Shown one piece after another: positions 23,384-36,956 of a stretch of DNA of 64,000 nucleotides; position 1 is the stretch's first letter; each line of letters opens with the position of its first letter. The stretch spans positions 296,092,009-296,156,008 of the forward strand of contig JAUPFV010000004.1 of the NCBI GenBank assembly GCA_036936605.1, given 5' to 3'. Below the pieces are notes generated by a model. The model ran no database searches, was not told where the DNA came from, and saw nothing but the letters and a program-made list of their open reading frames with translations. This stretch comes from Limnanthes douglasii subsp. nivea (lineage: Eukaryota; Streptophyta; Magnoliopsida; Brassicales; Limnanthaceae). Made by a program: the position numbers and the translations under genes.

Positions 23384-23789
23384 CATTTTCCATATTTTAA
23401 TATCATTCCTCGGTATTAGCCGGGCAGTTTTATCTTACACAACTCTTACATTGTTTTATAGTTTCCCACTTTTGATGGCTAATGTTTAAACAGCCCTTAG
23501 TTATTTTACAAGTATTTTAAAGTGAGAGTGTTTAAATTCTCCGATGACAAATGTTTAAGTAGTCATCACTCTACCAATTCAATCCGGTATACCATTGATA
23601 CTTTAAAAAAATTCAAAGAAGCTATTAATTGAAACACTTCGAATTTTTCAAGAAGGCATCGAATTTCATTAAAAAGCCCGAACACCTCATTAAAACCTCT
23701 CCGCGCCACCAGGGTAGGAAATAGTATGCCCCCTAATATTTACATGGACTTTAAACAAGTAAATATTTACATAGTTTTCATTCTAAATA

Positions 23790-26700
23790 CAACCGGAAGT
23801 GTTCAATGTTCCAAGGGTGATTCAAAATTCTTCCATCTTTATCTTGAAGCATGTACGTCCAAGGCTTAAGCTTTTCAGTGACGACATAGGGTCCTTCCCA
23901 AGTTGGAGCTAGCTTGCTTCTCCTTAGTATGTAGGAAGAATTTCCTCAACACTTTATCTCCTGGTTGAAAATCCTTCCTTTTCACTTTGGAAGCAAACCT
24001 GCTTCTCATCAAGCCCTGATAATGTGTGGCTCTAAGGTGAGCCTTAACTCTTTTCTCTTCTATCAAGTCAAGTTAGTTTCTGATTGCCACTTCGTTAGCC
24101 TGTTCAGATAAATTGTGGAATCTGAACGAAATGAGATTGGCCTCAATGGGAGCTATTGCATCCATACCATATACCAAGAAAAATGGGGATTCTTGCGTTG
24201 CAGCCCTGGGAGTAGACTGGTAGGCCCATAATAATTCTTGTAGATAACTTGGCCACTTTCCAGCAACCCCCTCTAGATTCTTTTTAAGACCGGACAAGAT
24301 GGTCTTGTTAGCCACTTTAACTTGCCCATTTTCCTGTGGGTGGAAAGGAGAAGAGAAGCAGTGTTGAATGCCTCTAGAGGTACACAAATTCTCCACATCC
24401 TTGTTATCAAATTGTGCCCCATTGTCTGTAGTTATCTTTTGGGGAATCCCAAATCTGCAGCAAATATTACACAGGATAAATTGTATAACAGCCTTCGAAG
24501 TAGTTCCTGCCAACGTGGCTGCTTCTACCCACTTTGATAAGTAATCAATAGCAACAATGATAGTTCTGCATCCTCCGGATGCCATGAGTAGAGGTCCCAC
24601 CAAATCCAGCCCCCAACGAGCAAAAGGTATTGGCTCAGAAATTGACTCTAAAGAGACAGCTGGGATATGAATTTCATTACTGTATCTTTGGCATGGATCA
24701 CACTTCTTGACCAACTCATTGGCATGTTGCATTATGAAGGGCCTGTAATACCCAGCTAACAAGACTCTTCTGGTTAGAGCGCTGAATCCACAGTGTGTTG
24801 ATCCCTCTCCATCGTGCAATTTGGAGAGCACTATTTGGGACTCTTCGATCCCCAAACATCGTAAAAGCGGTGTACTAAAAGACTTTTTGTAAAGAATGTC
24901 TCTTAGGATGACAAATCCACGAGCCTTATACTTTACTTTCCTTGACAGTGCGTTTTCCGGAGGCAAGATACCATCTGAGAGGTATTGGAAAAGAGGAAAT
25001 CTCCAATTTTGAGGTTGATTTACTTGTATATTTAAACTTTATTCTTTCTTGTTCTGGCTGAGTTGAATGGATGGGCACTCTTGCACATGAATCCATGGAT
25101 ATGACTCAGATTAGGCTATGGTTGCCAAGGAGTCTGCCAGCGTATTTTTTGTTCGGGTAATGTGCTCATAGGTGATGTTTTTGAAATTAAGTGCCACTTC
25201 TTTAAGAACAAATAAATATTTAACCAGCTGCTCATTTTTTTCCTCGGATTGACCTTGTGCATGATGGATAAGAAGCTGAGAATCGCTCATTAACCTGACC
25301 CTTTTGGCTCCACAAATTAGAGTTAATTTCAAGCCAGCTATAGCAGCTTCATACTCGGACTCATTATTGGAAGCCCTGAAACAAAATATATAGCCTTGTA
25401 CATTTGTCGCCGTACGGAGAGGTTAAACATATCCCAGCACCACAACCCATGGTACTCGATCCACCATCAGTCCGGACAACCCACACATTCTTGGTTTTTT
25501 CAACGGTTGCTTGGTTAGTATCTCTGTCTGAATGAAATTCAACTAGGAAGTCAGCAACAGTCTGAGCCTTGACTGCTGTTCGAGGGGCGAAATAAATATT
25601 GTAGTCTCCCAGCTCCACTGACCACTTGGTCATTCTGCTTGAAATGTGTACCTTTTGAAGAACGTTTTTCAAAGGAAAAGACGTCCGGACAACAATAGAA
25701 TGAGACTAAAAGTAGGGCCTCATTTTCCTAGCAGCAATTACTAGGGCCATTGCTAATTTTTCAAGTTTTAAATATCTTTTTTCTGCATCTATCAAGCTTT
25801 TGCTGATATAGTACACCGGACGAGGATAGTTATCCACCTATCTTATTAGCACTGCACTTATGGCACAATCAGAAACTGCTAAGTATATGTAGAGTGTCTC
25901 TCCATCAACAGGTTTAAACAAAGTTTTAGGGGAGGATAAAGGCTTTTTTATTTCATCGAAAGCCTGGTCGCACTGTGGAGACCAGTTAAATTCTTTTGCA
26001 CCTTTTAAAGTTTGAAAAAACGGGGCACACCTATCCGAAGACCTCGAGATAAAACGGTTTAGAGCAACTAACCTCCCTGTCAATCTTTGTACTTCTTTAA
26101 TATTCCGGGAAGGCTCCATCTGCAATAAAGCACTAAGCTGGTCTGGATCAGGCTGTATCCCTTTCTCACTTATCACATACCCTAAAAATTTCCCGGACTT
26201 TACTCCGAAGACACACTTTTCTGGATTGAGCTTTAAATTCACCCTCATCAAGTTGGTAAAATTTTCTTGAAGATTTGTTAAGTGTAGCTCTTCTTCTACA
26301 CTTTTTACCATCATGTCATCGATGTAGACTTCCATCTTTCTTCCGATCTAATCAACAAAAGCCTTGTTCACTAACCTCTGATAAGTAGCCCCAACATTTT
26401 TAACCCAAATGGCATCACCTTGTAACAATGAAGGCCCCTATCAGTAACAAATGAAGTGTGTTCTTGATCCTTCGGATCTACTTGAATCTGATTATATCCG
26501 GAGAAAGCATCCATAAAGGATAATAGCTTGTTCCTAGATGTGGAGTCCACCAATTGATCAATTCGGGAGACCGGATACAGGTCTTTTCGGCAAGCTCTAT
26601 TGAGATCTGAGAAATCGATGCACATACGCCACTTTCCATTTTTCTTCTTCACTAACACCGGATTGGCTGTCCATAAAGGGTACTGAGATTCCTTTATGTG

Positions 26701-27053
26701 CCCCATCTTAATAAACCGGTCCACCTCTTGAACTATGACATCAGATTTTTCCTTAGAAAAACTCTCCTCTTTTGTACAACATGTGCTATATCCTTCCCGA
26801 TGCATAGTTGGTGTGATATATTATCTGATGGTACTCCGGTTACATCAGCATTGCACCAAGCAAAAACATGTTGATGGTCTTTCAAAAAAGCTAACACTTT
26901 ACTCTTTAATTCCGATGTCATCTTGGACCCGATCTTGACACTTCTTCCTTCAGCCAGAGAGTGAGTTTCAACCTTTTCAATTGGTATTAAAACACCAGGG
27001 GTCTCTCTGGGGTCATCAACTTCACCATCTCCCACAGAGGGCCCCTCAAATTG
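23790..27053 (-). pseudogene. pol: pol of element B
   Basis: After the TAG at 27054-27056 the same frame continues into the RT leader (FAWCNADVTGVP). Pieces in order are RT palm start (RMCIDFSDLNRAC, about 26630), RT active site (YIDDMMVKS, about 26330), RNase H, a second RNase H (RTDGGSSTMGCGAG about 25480; SDSQLLIHHAQ about 25290), and an integrase piece open from 24966 to 24073 with zinc residues (CDPCQRYS), core (TTDNGAQFDN) and ENGQVKV. Unlike A it keeps all of RT. At least four frameshifts and several stops separate the pieces, so no polyprotein can be made. Confidence 0.85.
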
Positions 27054-29457
27054 CTAATCTTCACTAATCCAAACGGCCCCCAAAGTTCGAGGGGCCAGAG
27101 CTGTTGCATAACACTCCCTTTTTACCTTTTGACTGCTTCAGACAACTCCTACTTGTCTTTGTACAACGTATTTTAAACATTGGTGGACTATTGAAGCCAC
27201 ATCATGCATCCTGGAGAGACAAGATCTCCCCAAAATAGCATTGTAACCCGTGAGACAATCCACCACAATAAAAAGGATTCTGACCATCTTCTTAAAAGGG
27301 CCCTTGCCCAACAAAACCTCATCTTCAAACTCCCCAATTACATCAGCTGAGCTTCCGGAGAAACCCACTATTGACCTGTTCGAACGCTGAATCACTGCTA
27401 AATTCTTCATTTTTTTATAAGAAGTTAAAAAGAAGATATTGGCCGAACTGCCGGTGTCCACCAAAATTCGTCTAATGTCATTGCCCCCAATGGATGCTCC
27501 TATCACAACAACATCTTCATGGGGACCAGCTATGTCCCTCAAGTTATCTTCATCAAAAACAATGAAGGGAAATGGAATTTTAGATTGATAGGAAGTCATT
27601 CCTCCTTCCAATTGGGTAACTAAAGTATGAACATGCCTCTTTCTCGAAGAAGCAGTTGGTGCAGTCATGGTTTCTCCCCCAAATATATTAAGTGACTCAA
27701 AAAAGCGGATGAGTCCAAACACCGTCTTGCAGTGTTCTGTGATAATGCCCACCTTATTTCGGGTTTGATCAGGATCCAAATATTCTGACTCTACATCAAA
27801 CCTTTCAATTATCACCATAGTCCCATCCGGAGCCGATGTCCCTGCATTGTTTGGGCCAGTCCGATGAGCATTATCAGGCCTATTTCCACTTCTTCTTCTA
27901 ATATAAGCCCCCAACTTCCCTCTCTCAATCAAATTCTGCACTTCTTGTTTCAACGCGATGCAATCGTCAGTGTTGTGGCCAGTATCATGATGATACTGAC
28001 AAAAACAATTATTACGACTTTCCCTAGGAGATTGTAATGCAGCCGGCTTTCTGAAATGTACTTCATCTTTTGTTTTATCATAAATGGTGGCTAAATTTTC
28101 TTTTAACTCAGCAAACCACTCCGGTTGGATCCAAGGTCCTCGTTTATTTCTAGATTGCTGGCTCTGAGCTGGTGCAGCTGGGTGGGATTGAGCCTTGGCC
28201 CTATTATGACCCTGTCCGACTTCCTTGGCCTTGTACCCGGACTGATTCTGGTTTTGATTTGGTGCAGCTGAGGCAGATCTCACTTGCCGGTGCACCCTGG
28301 TTTTCTTTGTTTCAACCATATTAATCTGTTTTCCGACCTGATTCAGTACACCACCCCACGTCATGGCATTTTTCCTGGTTACTGAATCAGCCAAATTGCA
28401 GCGTTCAAAACCTGTTTCAGAGAAGCTATTGCTACTTGTTCAAAGCAATCAGCTAATCCATTTTTGGTGTTCAGAAAGCGACTTATGTATTCCTTCAAAG
28501 ATTCGTTTGGTTCTTGGGCACAATGGATAATAGTGTCTTCATTGCCCTTCACTTCTTTACTTCCAACGAACTGCCTCCGAAAGGCCACCCAAAAAGTATC
28601 AAAATTTCTAATACATCCATGTGGCAGACTATTGTACCACTTTAGAGCACTCCCTGTAAAAGACTGGGAGAACACTCGACAAAGTAACTTATCATCATCG
28701 TCAAAATTCATCATAAATTTTTTAAATTGCTCCAGATGGTTATCTGGATCTTTACTCCCATCATATTTTTCCATCTTTGTGCTGTCAAACCTCTTAGGAA
28801 GGTTTCCGGACAGTATCTTGGAGGGCAATGGAGATTGTTTCCAATTCCGTCCACGACTAAACACAGTATCTTTGTTGGGAGTTGCAAAGATACATGGTTC
28901 ATCATGAAAGGAAAAAGGATCCATTAATAACCGGTCTATATATCTCCGGCCATGACTGTGACTATGAGGCGACCCTTTACCCAGATGCCTCTTCAACCTT
29001 CCATGCCTTTCCCTCTTTCTTGAATATTTTTTGACCGAATTCTGTTTCTTCTTAGAACGGCCTTCATCGCTGCTGGATGATAAGGATTCTTCAACTCCAT
29101 CTTCATTCGAGGAGCTACTAGAAGATTCCGAGTCTGAATCTTAGCTCTCCACCGGTTTAGACCGGTGAGACTTCTTTGAGCTAGCATGAGTATTTTTAGT
29201 ACTCACACGGGTCTTTGATGGCTCATGCTCTCTAGGATTGTCAATGTGGTGAACTGCTGACACTTTTGACTTTTCTTTCAAACTCATCCCCTCCCTTTTA
29301 GCAGCCCTCAAGACTTTTATCTCAACTTTTAGTTTGTCTTGCTCCTCGATTGTATATTCATCGTTTTTTCCCACCACTTCTGCCAAAGCTGGTGGCACTT
29401 CCTGCTCGTCCAGATTCATCCGAACTGGTTTTTCTTGATGGTTTCGAATGCTAGATT
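27054..29457 (-). pseudogene. gag: gag-protease of element B
   Basis: On the minus strand from about 29430 (MNLDEQEVPPALAEVVGKND) it has a serine-rich charged region, a capsid block (KWYNSLPHGCIRNFDTFWV, about 28640), a zinc-knuckle-like CQYHHDTGHNTDDC (about 27980) and a protease with an intact motif, LVDTGSSANIF (about 27450). Breaks: a stop in the serine-rich part (about 29142), a frame change near 28390 and TGA at 27138-27140, where C has CGA. The frame then runs on to the TAG at 27054-27056 in the same register as pol. Confidence 0.8.
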
Positions 29458-29491
29458 CAGGCACCTTCTTCTCCCACTGTGGTCGCCAATT

Positions 29492-29867
29492 TGGTGTGGA
29501 TAATTTTAGTCTGAGGGTAATTTGGTCAGGAGTTTTGTGGTGTTTCAAAGGTATTTAATGTTTAAGTGGTTTGTAGTGAGAGATTTGACTTGTCTGGTTG
29601 TATTAAATTTTCATTACCCTCATTAATGAAAGTGGTTGGGTATTTATACCCTTAATTATGGGCCATATGGGCTTTTAGGTCACACTTATGAAAACGGGTC
29701 GATTTCAAAAACCCATTAGTTTATTAAGCAGATTAGTAGTTAGCTTAGTCAAAACGTGATTAGCTTTTTATACTTTAGTCCAGTTCGGATGGTTCAGTGG
29801 GTGGTTTTTGTCCGAATTTCCCCTGTCCGGTTTCTACAGTGAGTGGTGAAGAAATCCAGACTCATCA
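29492..29867 (-). repeat. element B 5' LTR
   Basis: 376 bp, TGGTGTGG...GACTCATCA on the plus strand. The minus strand carries TATAAATACCC as the likely promoter. The primer-binding-like site (TGGCGACCACAGTGGG on the minus strand) adjoins it at about 29473-29488. Confidence 0.9.
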
Positions 29868-30850
29868 TAAGTTATAGGTAGACCCTCGAGTAACAAATCC
29901 AGTCAGTGATGAACTGAACTAGAATAAAGCGACAATCAAGAAAGAACCAATAAAGATAATATGTATGCTTACCCTGATCTTTATTCAACAAGTGAGATCT
30001 TTATTCCGTCTACTGGATAATTCATATTAAGAGACTTTCAAATTGTTTACCATGATCAAATAATTACAGGGTTAATAAGGTTTGGCCACCATTCTCGTTA
30101 AGTGGGAGCCAGTATTCTAACCAATCGTATAACTAAAGCAAGATTGGGATTTTTTTGTATAATCTTTCACTATTTAGTTTGTATCACATGAACTCTGGCT
30201 TTTGGGCCCATCAAAGAGATTTTTTATCCAGCCTCTCGTTCCAGTTTAGACAACGGATTAAGCTGCGAAACGAATCACCTGTTTTGTCAGACTTCTTAAC
30301 TGTTAGAAGCGGGTGCTGAATCATATATATCCTAATTGAATCTTCTCTCGAGAGTTGTTGTTTTCTCAATACCTAACTACTTGAATATGCCATAGAGAGA
30401 CATACTGATATTCCTTTCTATTAGAGCTTATAATCAGATTACGTTTTGATTTACTTTGAGATTTTTACATTACAGATAATTGATGCATATGCTTCATGCA
30501 TAGAAAGGAATGAAGCGTTAAATGAGAGTGACTCAAAAAGACCACAAAATATCATATTGTCAGCAGCTGCAACAGTATCTACACAAATTCTTTTATTATC
30601 TACAAATAATATTAACATGAATAAATGATATTATTTTCTAATCTTTATTTTAATACATTTGGTTTAACAGCAATACTTAAAAGGAAACAAAAGACTTGCA
30701 AAAAGATTAATAGTTGATCGACTCAAAACCGTAAGAACCGGTAATAATTTGTAGATAATTATACCGATTCACCCACAAGCAAGTGTTGCAACTTCCAACC
30801 ATTGGACACTACTGTTGGTTGACATTGATGGACATGTTTTGATTCATTCC
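29868..30850 (+). pseudogene. Ulp1-like gene, middle part with catalytic His (between B and C)
   Basis: An acceptor (TTTACATTACAG) at about 30475 precedes an exon reading IIDAYASCIERNEALNESD, like the start of plant Ulp1 (C48) protease domains. A later exon (from about 30671) ends in IIIPIHPQASVATSNHWTLL, the IPxH...HW block that holds the catalytic histidine of Ulp1 proteases. A TAG near 30752 breaks the frame. Element C is inserted right after LVDIDGHVLIHS. The usual aromatic-Asp-Ser triplet with the catalytic Asp is not in frame at that place. Confidence 0.65.
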
Positions 30851-31257
30851 TGATGAGTCCGAATGTTGTTACCTCTCCGGACAGGGACGGTTCAGACTAA
30901 GATCACCAAACCGAACAGGGCAGTTCGAACACCTCATCCATTGGACTGTTCGAACAAGGACTAAAGTACATAAAAACCTAATCACTTCTTGACTAAGCTG
31001 CTTGCTCTCCTACTAAGAGCTCATGGGTCCTTAAACTTGACCCAGGTCCATTAAACATGACCTGAAAGCCCATAAGGCCCAGATGTAAGGATATAAATAC
31101 CCAACTACCAACATTAAATGAAGGTAATGAAAATTAAATACAACCAGGCTGCTTAATTCTCCCTCTACTCTCTACTCAAATATTAAATACTTGCAAACTT
31201 CCACAAACTCTAAACAAAAATTACAAACTTACCCTCAGATAGAAATAAACCTTACCA
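30851..31257 (+). repeat. element C 5' LTR
   Basis: TGATGAGT...CTTACCA, 407 bp. A TATAAATA box at 31092-31099 is the likely promoter. Confidence 0.95.
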
Positions 31258-31260
31258 AAT

Positions 31261-31277
31261 TGGCGACCACAGTGGGA
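31261..31277 (+). other. primer-binding-like site, element C
   Basis: TGGCGACCACAGTGGGA starts three bases after the LTR end, as in A and B. Confidence 0.55.
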
Positions 31278-31330
31278 GAAGAAGGGTGCCTGAATCAAGC
31301 ATTCGAAACCAACAGGAAAAATCAATCCGA

Positions 31331-33672
31331 ATGAATCTGGACGCCCCAAAAGTACCACCAGCCTTGCTTGAAGTGGTGGGTGAAAATGATGAGTATACCA
31401 TCAAGGAGCGTGATAGATTAAAGGGCGAGATAGAAGCTCTGAGGGCAGAAAAGGCTAAGATAGGCATAAAGGATAAGTCAAAAACATCAGTTGCTCATCA
31501 TACCGATAACCCTAGAGAATATGAGCCTTCAAAGACTCATGTGAGTTCCAAAAAGACTCATGCCAGTTCCAAAAAGTCTCACCGGTCTAAGCCAATGGAG
31601 AGTTCTGACTCAGACTCAGAGTCTTCTTGTAGCTCCTCGGATGAGGAAAGAGTCGAAGAATCCTTGTCCTCCAGCAGTGATGAGGGCCGATCCAAAAAGA
31701 AGAAAAAATTGATTAAGAAATATTCAAGGAAAAGGGATAGACATGGGAAATTGAAGAAGAATATAGGCAAAGGATCATCTCACAACCGGAGATATGTAGA
31801 TCGGATGCTAATGGATCCCTTTGCCTTCCACGATGAACCATGTATCTTTGCAACTCCCAATGAGGATACTGTGTTCAGTCGTGGCCAGAATTGGAGACAA
31901 TCTCCATTGTCTTCCAAGATTCTGTCAGAGAACCTCCCTAAGAGGTTTGATAGCACTAAAATGGAAAAGTACGATGGCAGTTTTGATCCGGAAAACCATT
32001 TGGAGCAATTTAAAAACTTCATGATGAACTTTGATGATGACGATAAGTTACTCTGTAGAGCATTCTTCCAATCCTTTGCGGGGAGTTCTCTGAAGTGGTA
32101 TAACAGCCTACCTCAAGGCTGCATCAAGAATTTTGATACCTTTTGGGTGGACTTTCGAAGGCAGTTTGTTGGGAGTAAAGAGTTGAAGGGCAATGGGGAC
32201 ACAATAATCCATTGTGCCCAAGAACCAAACGAATCATTGAAAGAATACATAAGTCGTTTTGTAAACACCAAAAATGGGTTGGCTAATTGCTTCGAGCAAG
32301 TAGCAATAACATCCTTGAGACAGGGCTTAAACCCTGGAAATTTGGCTGATTCGGTGACCAAAAAGAAAGACGTGACTTGGGGAGGTTTGCTGAATCAAGT
32401 CGGAAAGCAAATCAATGTTGATGAAACAAAGAAAACTAGGGTGCACAGGCAGGTGAGGTCTGCCCCGGTTGCACCAAACCCTAACCAAAATCAGTCCGGG
32501 AACAAGGCAAGGGAGATCGGATAGGGGCATAACAGGGCTAAAGCTCAATCTCAGCCAGCTGCACCTGCCAGAGTCAGCAATCTAGAAATAAGAGGGGGTC
32601 TTGGGTCCAGCCCGAGTGGTTTGCAGAATTAAAAGAAAATGTTGCCACCATTTATGATAAAACAAAAGAAGAAGTGCACTATATAAAACCGGTTGCACTG
32701 CAATCCCCTAGGGAACATCGTAACAACTCTTTCTGCCAGTACCATAATGATACTGGCCATACCACTGACGATTGCATAGCCTTGAAACAAGAGGTTCAGA
32801 ACTTGATTGAAAGAGGAAAGCTGGGGGCGTATGTTGAAAGAAGAGGCGGAAATAGGCCTGACAATACTCACCAGATTGGTCCGAGCAACGCTGCTCCGGA
32901 GGGGGAAATGGTAATAATCAAAAGATTTGATGTAGAATCCGAATACTTGGATCCCGATCCAACTCGAAATAGAGTAGGTTCCATTGAAGAACATTATAAA
33001 ACTGTCTCTGGGCTCATTAAGTTTTTTGAGTCACTTACCATTTTCGGAGGGGATACTATGACAACTCATACTGCTTCTTCGAGGAAGAGGCATGTTCATA
33101 CTTTAGCCACCCAGCTAGAAGGGGGCATGACCTCCTATCAGTCGCAAATTCCATTCCCCTTCATTATTTTCGATGAAGATGACTTAAGAGATATAGTTGG
33201 CCCTCATGAAGATGCTGTTGTCATAGGAGCATCCATAGGGGGCAATGACATAAGACGAATCTTGGTGGATACTGGAAGCTCAGCCAATATCCTCTTCTTA
33301 ACCACTTACAAAAAGATGAAAAATCCAGCCGTAATTCAGCGTTCGGACAGATCAATTGTGGGCTTCACTGGGAGCTCAGCAGATGTGATCGGGGAGTTCG
33401 AAGAAGAAGTTTTGTTGGGCAAGGGCCCTTTTAAGAAGATGGTCAGGATACGTTTTATTGTGTATGATTGTCCCACTTGTTATAATGCTACTTTAGGGAG
33501 GTCTTGGCTCTCTAGGATGCATGCAGTGGCCTCTACAGTCCACCAACGTTTGAAATATTCAGTTCAAGGACAAGTGGGAGTTGTCCGAAGCAGTCAAAAG
33601 GTTGCAAGAGAGTGTTATGTTACAACACTGGCTCCACGAACATTGGGGGCAGTTTGTATCAACAAAGAATAG
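31331..33672 (+). pseudogene. gag: gag-protease of element C
   Basis: The likely start is ATG 31331 (MNLDAPKVPPALLEVVGEND), aligned with A and B. The capsid domain lies at about 31930-32380 (KMEKYDGSFDPENHLEQF, KWYNSLPQGCIKNFDTFW). A zinc-knuckle-like CQYHNDTGHTTDDC is at about 32735 and the protease motif LVDTGSSANILF at about 33260. Two lesions: TAG at 32522-32524, where B has CAG, and a one-base loss near 32570 that moves the protease to another frame. The protease frame ends at TAG 33670-33672, at the stop site shared by all four elements. Confidence 0.85.
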
Positions 33673-36600
33673 TAATTTGAGGGGCTTTCTGGGGGAGAGG
33701 GTGAGATTGATGACCCCAGAGAGACCCCTGGAGTGTTGATACCAGTTGAAGAAGTTGAAACACATTCTTTAGAAGAAGGAAAAAGTGTTAAGATAGGGTC
33801 CAAAATGCCGTCCGAACTGAAGAATAAATGTTGAAGTTTTTAAAAGATCATCAGCATGTTTTTGCTTGGTGCAATGCTGATGTAACAGGGGTTCCAGCAG
33901 ACATTATATCACATCACCTATCCATCCGGAGAGACATAGCACCTGTGGTACAAAAGAGAAAGGCTTTTTCCAAGGAAAAGGCTGATGTTATTGTTCAAGA
34001 AGTTGACAGGCTCACAAAAATGGGGCATATAAAGAAGTCTCAATATCCTTTATGGACTGCCGACCCAGTCTTGGTAAAAAAGAAAAATGGCAAGTGGCGT
34101 ATGTGCATTGACTTCACAGATCTCAATAGGGCTTTCCCAAAAGATTTATATCCGGTCCCCCGGATTGATCAACTAGTAGACTCCACTTCTGGGTATAAAC
34201 TACTTTCCTTTATGGATGCTTTCTCCAGGTACAATCAAATTCAAGTAGACCCGAAGGATCAGGAGCATACCACGTTTTTCACTGACAGGGGTCTTCATTG
34301 CTACAAGGTGATGCCATTCGGATTAAAAAATGCTGGGGCTACTTATCAGAGATTGGTAAACAAAGCCTTTGCTGATCAAATTGGAAGAAATATGGAAGTA
34401 TACATTGACGACATGATGGTGAAAAGTGTGGATGAGCAGCTGCACTTGGCAGACCTCCAAAAAACTTTTACCAACTTGGTAAAAGTGAATTTGAAGCTAA
34501 ATCCAGAAAAATGTGTGTTCGGAGTACAATCCGGGAAGTTCTTGGGTTACATAATAAGTGAGCAAGGGATACAGCCCGACCCGGACCAACTTAATGCTCT
34601 ATTCCAAATGGAGCCTCCTCAGAATGTTAAAGAAGTACAGCGGTTGACGGGGAGGTTGGCTGCTTTAAATCGATTCATCTCAAGATCTTCGGACAGATGT
34701 GCCCCGTTTTTCCAAACTCTAAAGGGTGCAAAGGGATTCGACTGGACTCCACAGTGCGATGAGGCCTTCAATGAAATTAAGAAAAATCTCACCTCCCCTA
34801 AGACTTTATTTAAACCTGTTGATGAAGAAACACTCTTCGTATACTTGGCAGTTTCAAGTTGTGCCATCAGTGATGTATTGGTAAGAAAGGTAGATAATTA
34901 CCCCCATCCGGTGTACTACATCAGCAAGAGCTTGATAGATGCAGAAAAGCGTTATTTGAAACTCAAAAAGTTAGCGTTGGCCTTGGTGATTGCTGCCAGG
35001 AAGATGAGGCCTTATTTCCAGGCTCATCCTATTGTCGTCCGAACATTTTTTCCCTTGAAGAATGTTCTCCAAAAGGCAGACATTTCAAGTAGAATGACTA
35101 AGTGGTCAATGGAATTGGGGGACTTTGATATTGATTTTGCTCCTCGAACAGCAGTCAAAGCCCAAGTTGTGGCTGCCTTTTTAGTTGAATTCCACTCTGA
35201 TAGGGATTCAGAGCAGACCACTGAGATGAAAGACAAAAAGGTCTGGGTCATCCGGACGGATGGTGGGTGCAGTACTATGGGATGTGGTGCAGGGGTGTGT
35301 TTGACTTCTCCGTATGGTGACAGAATGTACCAGGCTATATGTTTTGCTTTCAGGGCTTCTAACAATGAATCCGAATACGAAGCAGCTATAGCTGGTTTAA
35401 AATTAGCTTGTATATGTGGGGCCAAAAGGGTCAAGCTGATGAGCGACTCTCAGCTTCTTATCCACCATGCACAAGGTCAATCTGAGGCAAAAAAGGAGCA
35501 ACTAGTGAAGTACTTGCTTCTTCTTAAAAATGTGGCTCTTAAGTTCAAAAGCATTTTTTATGAGCATATACCCCGGGCAGAGAATGAACTAGCAGATTCG
35601 CTGGCAACCATAGCCTACACTGAGTCATATCCTTGGATCCATGTGCTGGAGAGCCCTTCCATTCAACATAACATCGGTAAAGAGGAAGAAATTTTCGAAG
35701 TACAGATGAAACAACCACAAGACTGGAGATTTCCTCTCCTGCAGTATCTCTCTGATGGCATCCTGCCTCCGGATAAAACACTAGCAAGAAAAATGAAGCA
35801 CAAAGCTCGTGGTTTTATCATACTAAGAGACGTTCTGTATAAGAAGTCTTACTGTAAACCTCTTTTGCGATATTTGGGGGACGATGAGTCTCAAGTAGTC
35901 CTCTCCGAATTGCATGATGGTGAGGGATCAGCTCACTGTGGATTCAGGGCTCTAACACGGAGAGTTTTACTGGCTGGCTATTATTGTCCCTCTATAATGC
36001 AAGATGCTAAGGAGCTGGTAAGAAGGTGTGATCCATGCCAAAAATATAGCAATGAAATTCATGTCCCAACCATCCCTTTAGAGTCGATTTTTGAGCCTAT
36101 ACCTTTTGCTCGATGGGGGTTGGATTTAGTGGGCCCTCTCCCTATGGCGTTCGGAGGGCGCAGAATAATTGTTGCTATAGATTACTTTTCAAAGTTGATT
36201 GAAGCAGCCCCCCTGGCAGGAACAACATCAAAAGCTGTCATAAAATTCATTTTATCCAACATCTATTGCAGATTTGGTGTTCCGCAAAAAATAACAACAA
36301 ACAATGAGCCACAGTTCGACAATAGGGAAATGGAGAGTTTATGTGCCTCAAGTGGTATACAACATTGTTTCTCTTCACCTTTCCACCCACAAGAAAATGG
36401 ACAGGTTGAAGTGGCTAACAGAACTATACTGTCCGGTTTGAAGAAGAATTTGGAAGGGGCTGCTGGGAAGTGGCCTAGTTATTTACAAGACGTCTTGTGG
36501 GCCTACCGGACTACACCTGGGGCTGCAACACAAGAGTCGCCCTTTGCCTTGGTCTATGGGATGGATGCAATAGCCCTCATAGAAGCAACTCTCCCTTCAT

Positions 36601-36956
36601 TTCGGGTTCATAACTTCTCCGAACATGCAAATGAAGTGGCAGTCAGAGGCCAGCTTGACCTAATAGAGGAAAGACGAGTAAAGGCTCACCTTAGAGCTGC
36701 ACACTATCAAGGTTTGATGAGAAGCAGGTTTGCTTCTAGGGTTAAAAGAAGAGATTTCCAACCAGGGGACAAAGTATTGAGGAAAGTCTTCTTACACACT
36801 AAAAAAAATCTCCTCGGCAAACTGGCCCCAACTTGGGAAGGACCTTATATGGTCATTGAAAGGCTTAAACCTGGAACGTATTGGCTCGAAGACAAGGATG
36901 GAAGGGTTTTAAATCACCCTTGGAATATTGAGCATCTCCGAATGTACTTGGAATAA
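33673..36956 (+). CDS. pol: pol of element C, 1042-codon open frame
   Basis: From ATG 33828 the frame is open to 36956. Residues about 1-30 are the leader (HVFAWCNADVTGVP), and the RT active site YIDDM is near 191. RNase H is at about 330-445. A second RNase H (RTDGGCSTMGCGAG near 475, SDSQLLIHHAQ) is the type that marks the Tat lineage. Integrase has a zinc region (H...CGFRAL, CDPCQKYS, about 700-745), a core, and a GPY/F-like end (WEGPYMV). The second catalytic Asp of the integrase core is Asn (TTNNEPQFDN, about residue 822, where A and D have TTDNGPQFDN), so integration activity is probably lost. A one-base deletion near 33827 separates this frame from the 33673-33826 leader. Confidence 0.9.

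Larger units (their letters stand above)
19501..29867 (-). mobile_element. Tat-lineage gypsy element B
   Basis: A complete but decayed minus-strand element of 10,367 bp with two LTRs and a perfect 5-bp TSD (TAAGT). The order in element orientation is 5' LTR (29492-29867), primer site, gag-protease, in-frame stop, pol, convergent antisense gene, polypurine tract and 3' LTR (19501-19828). Ignoring two deletions, the LTRs differ at about 15 of 328 positions (counted by eye, about 95% identity). It inserted into the Ulp1-like gene of MULE unit I. Confidence 0.95.
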
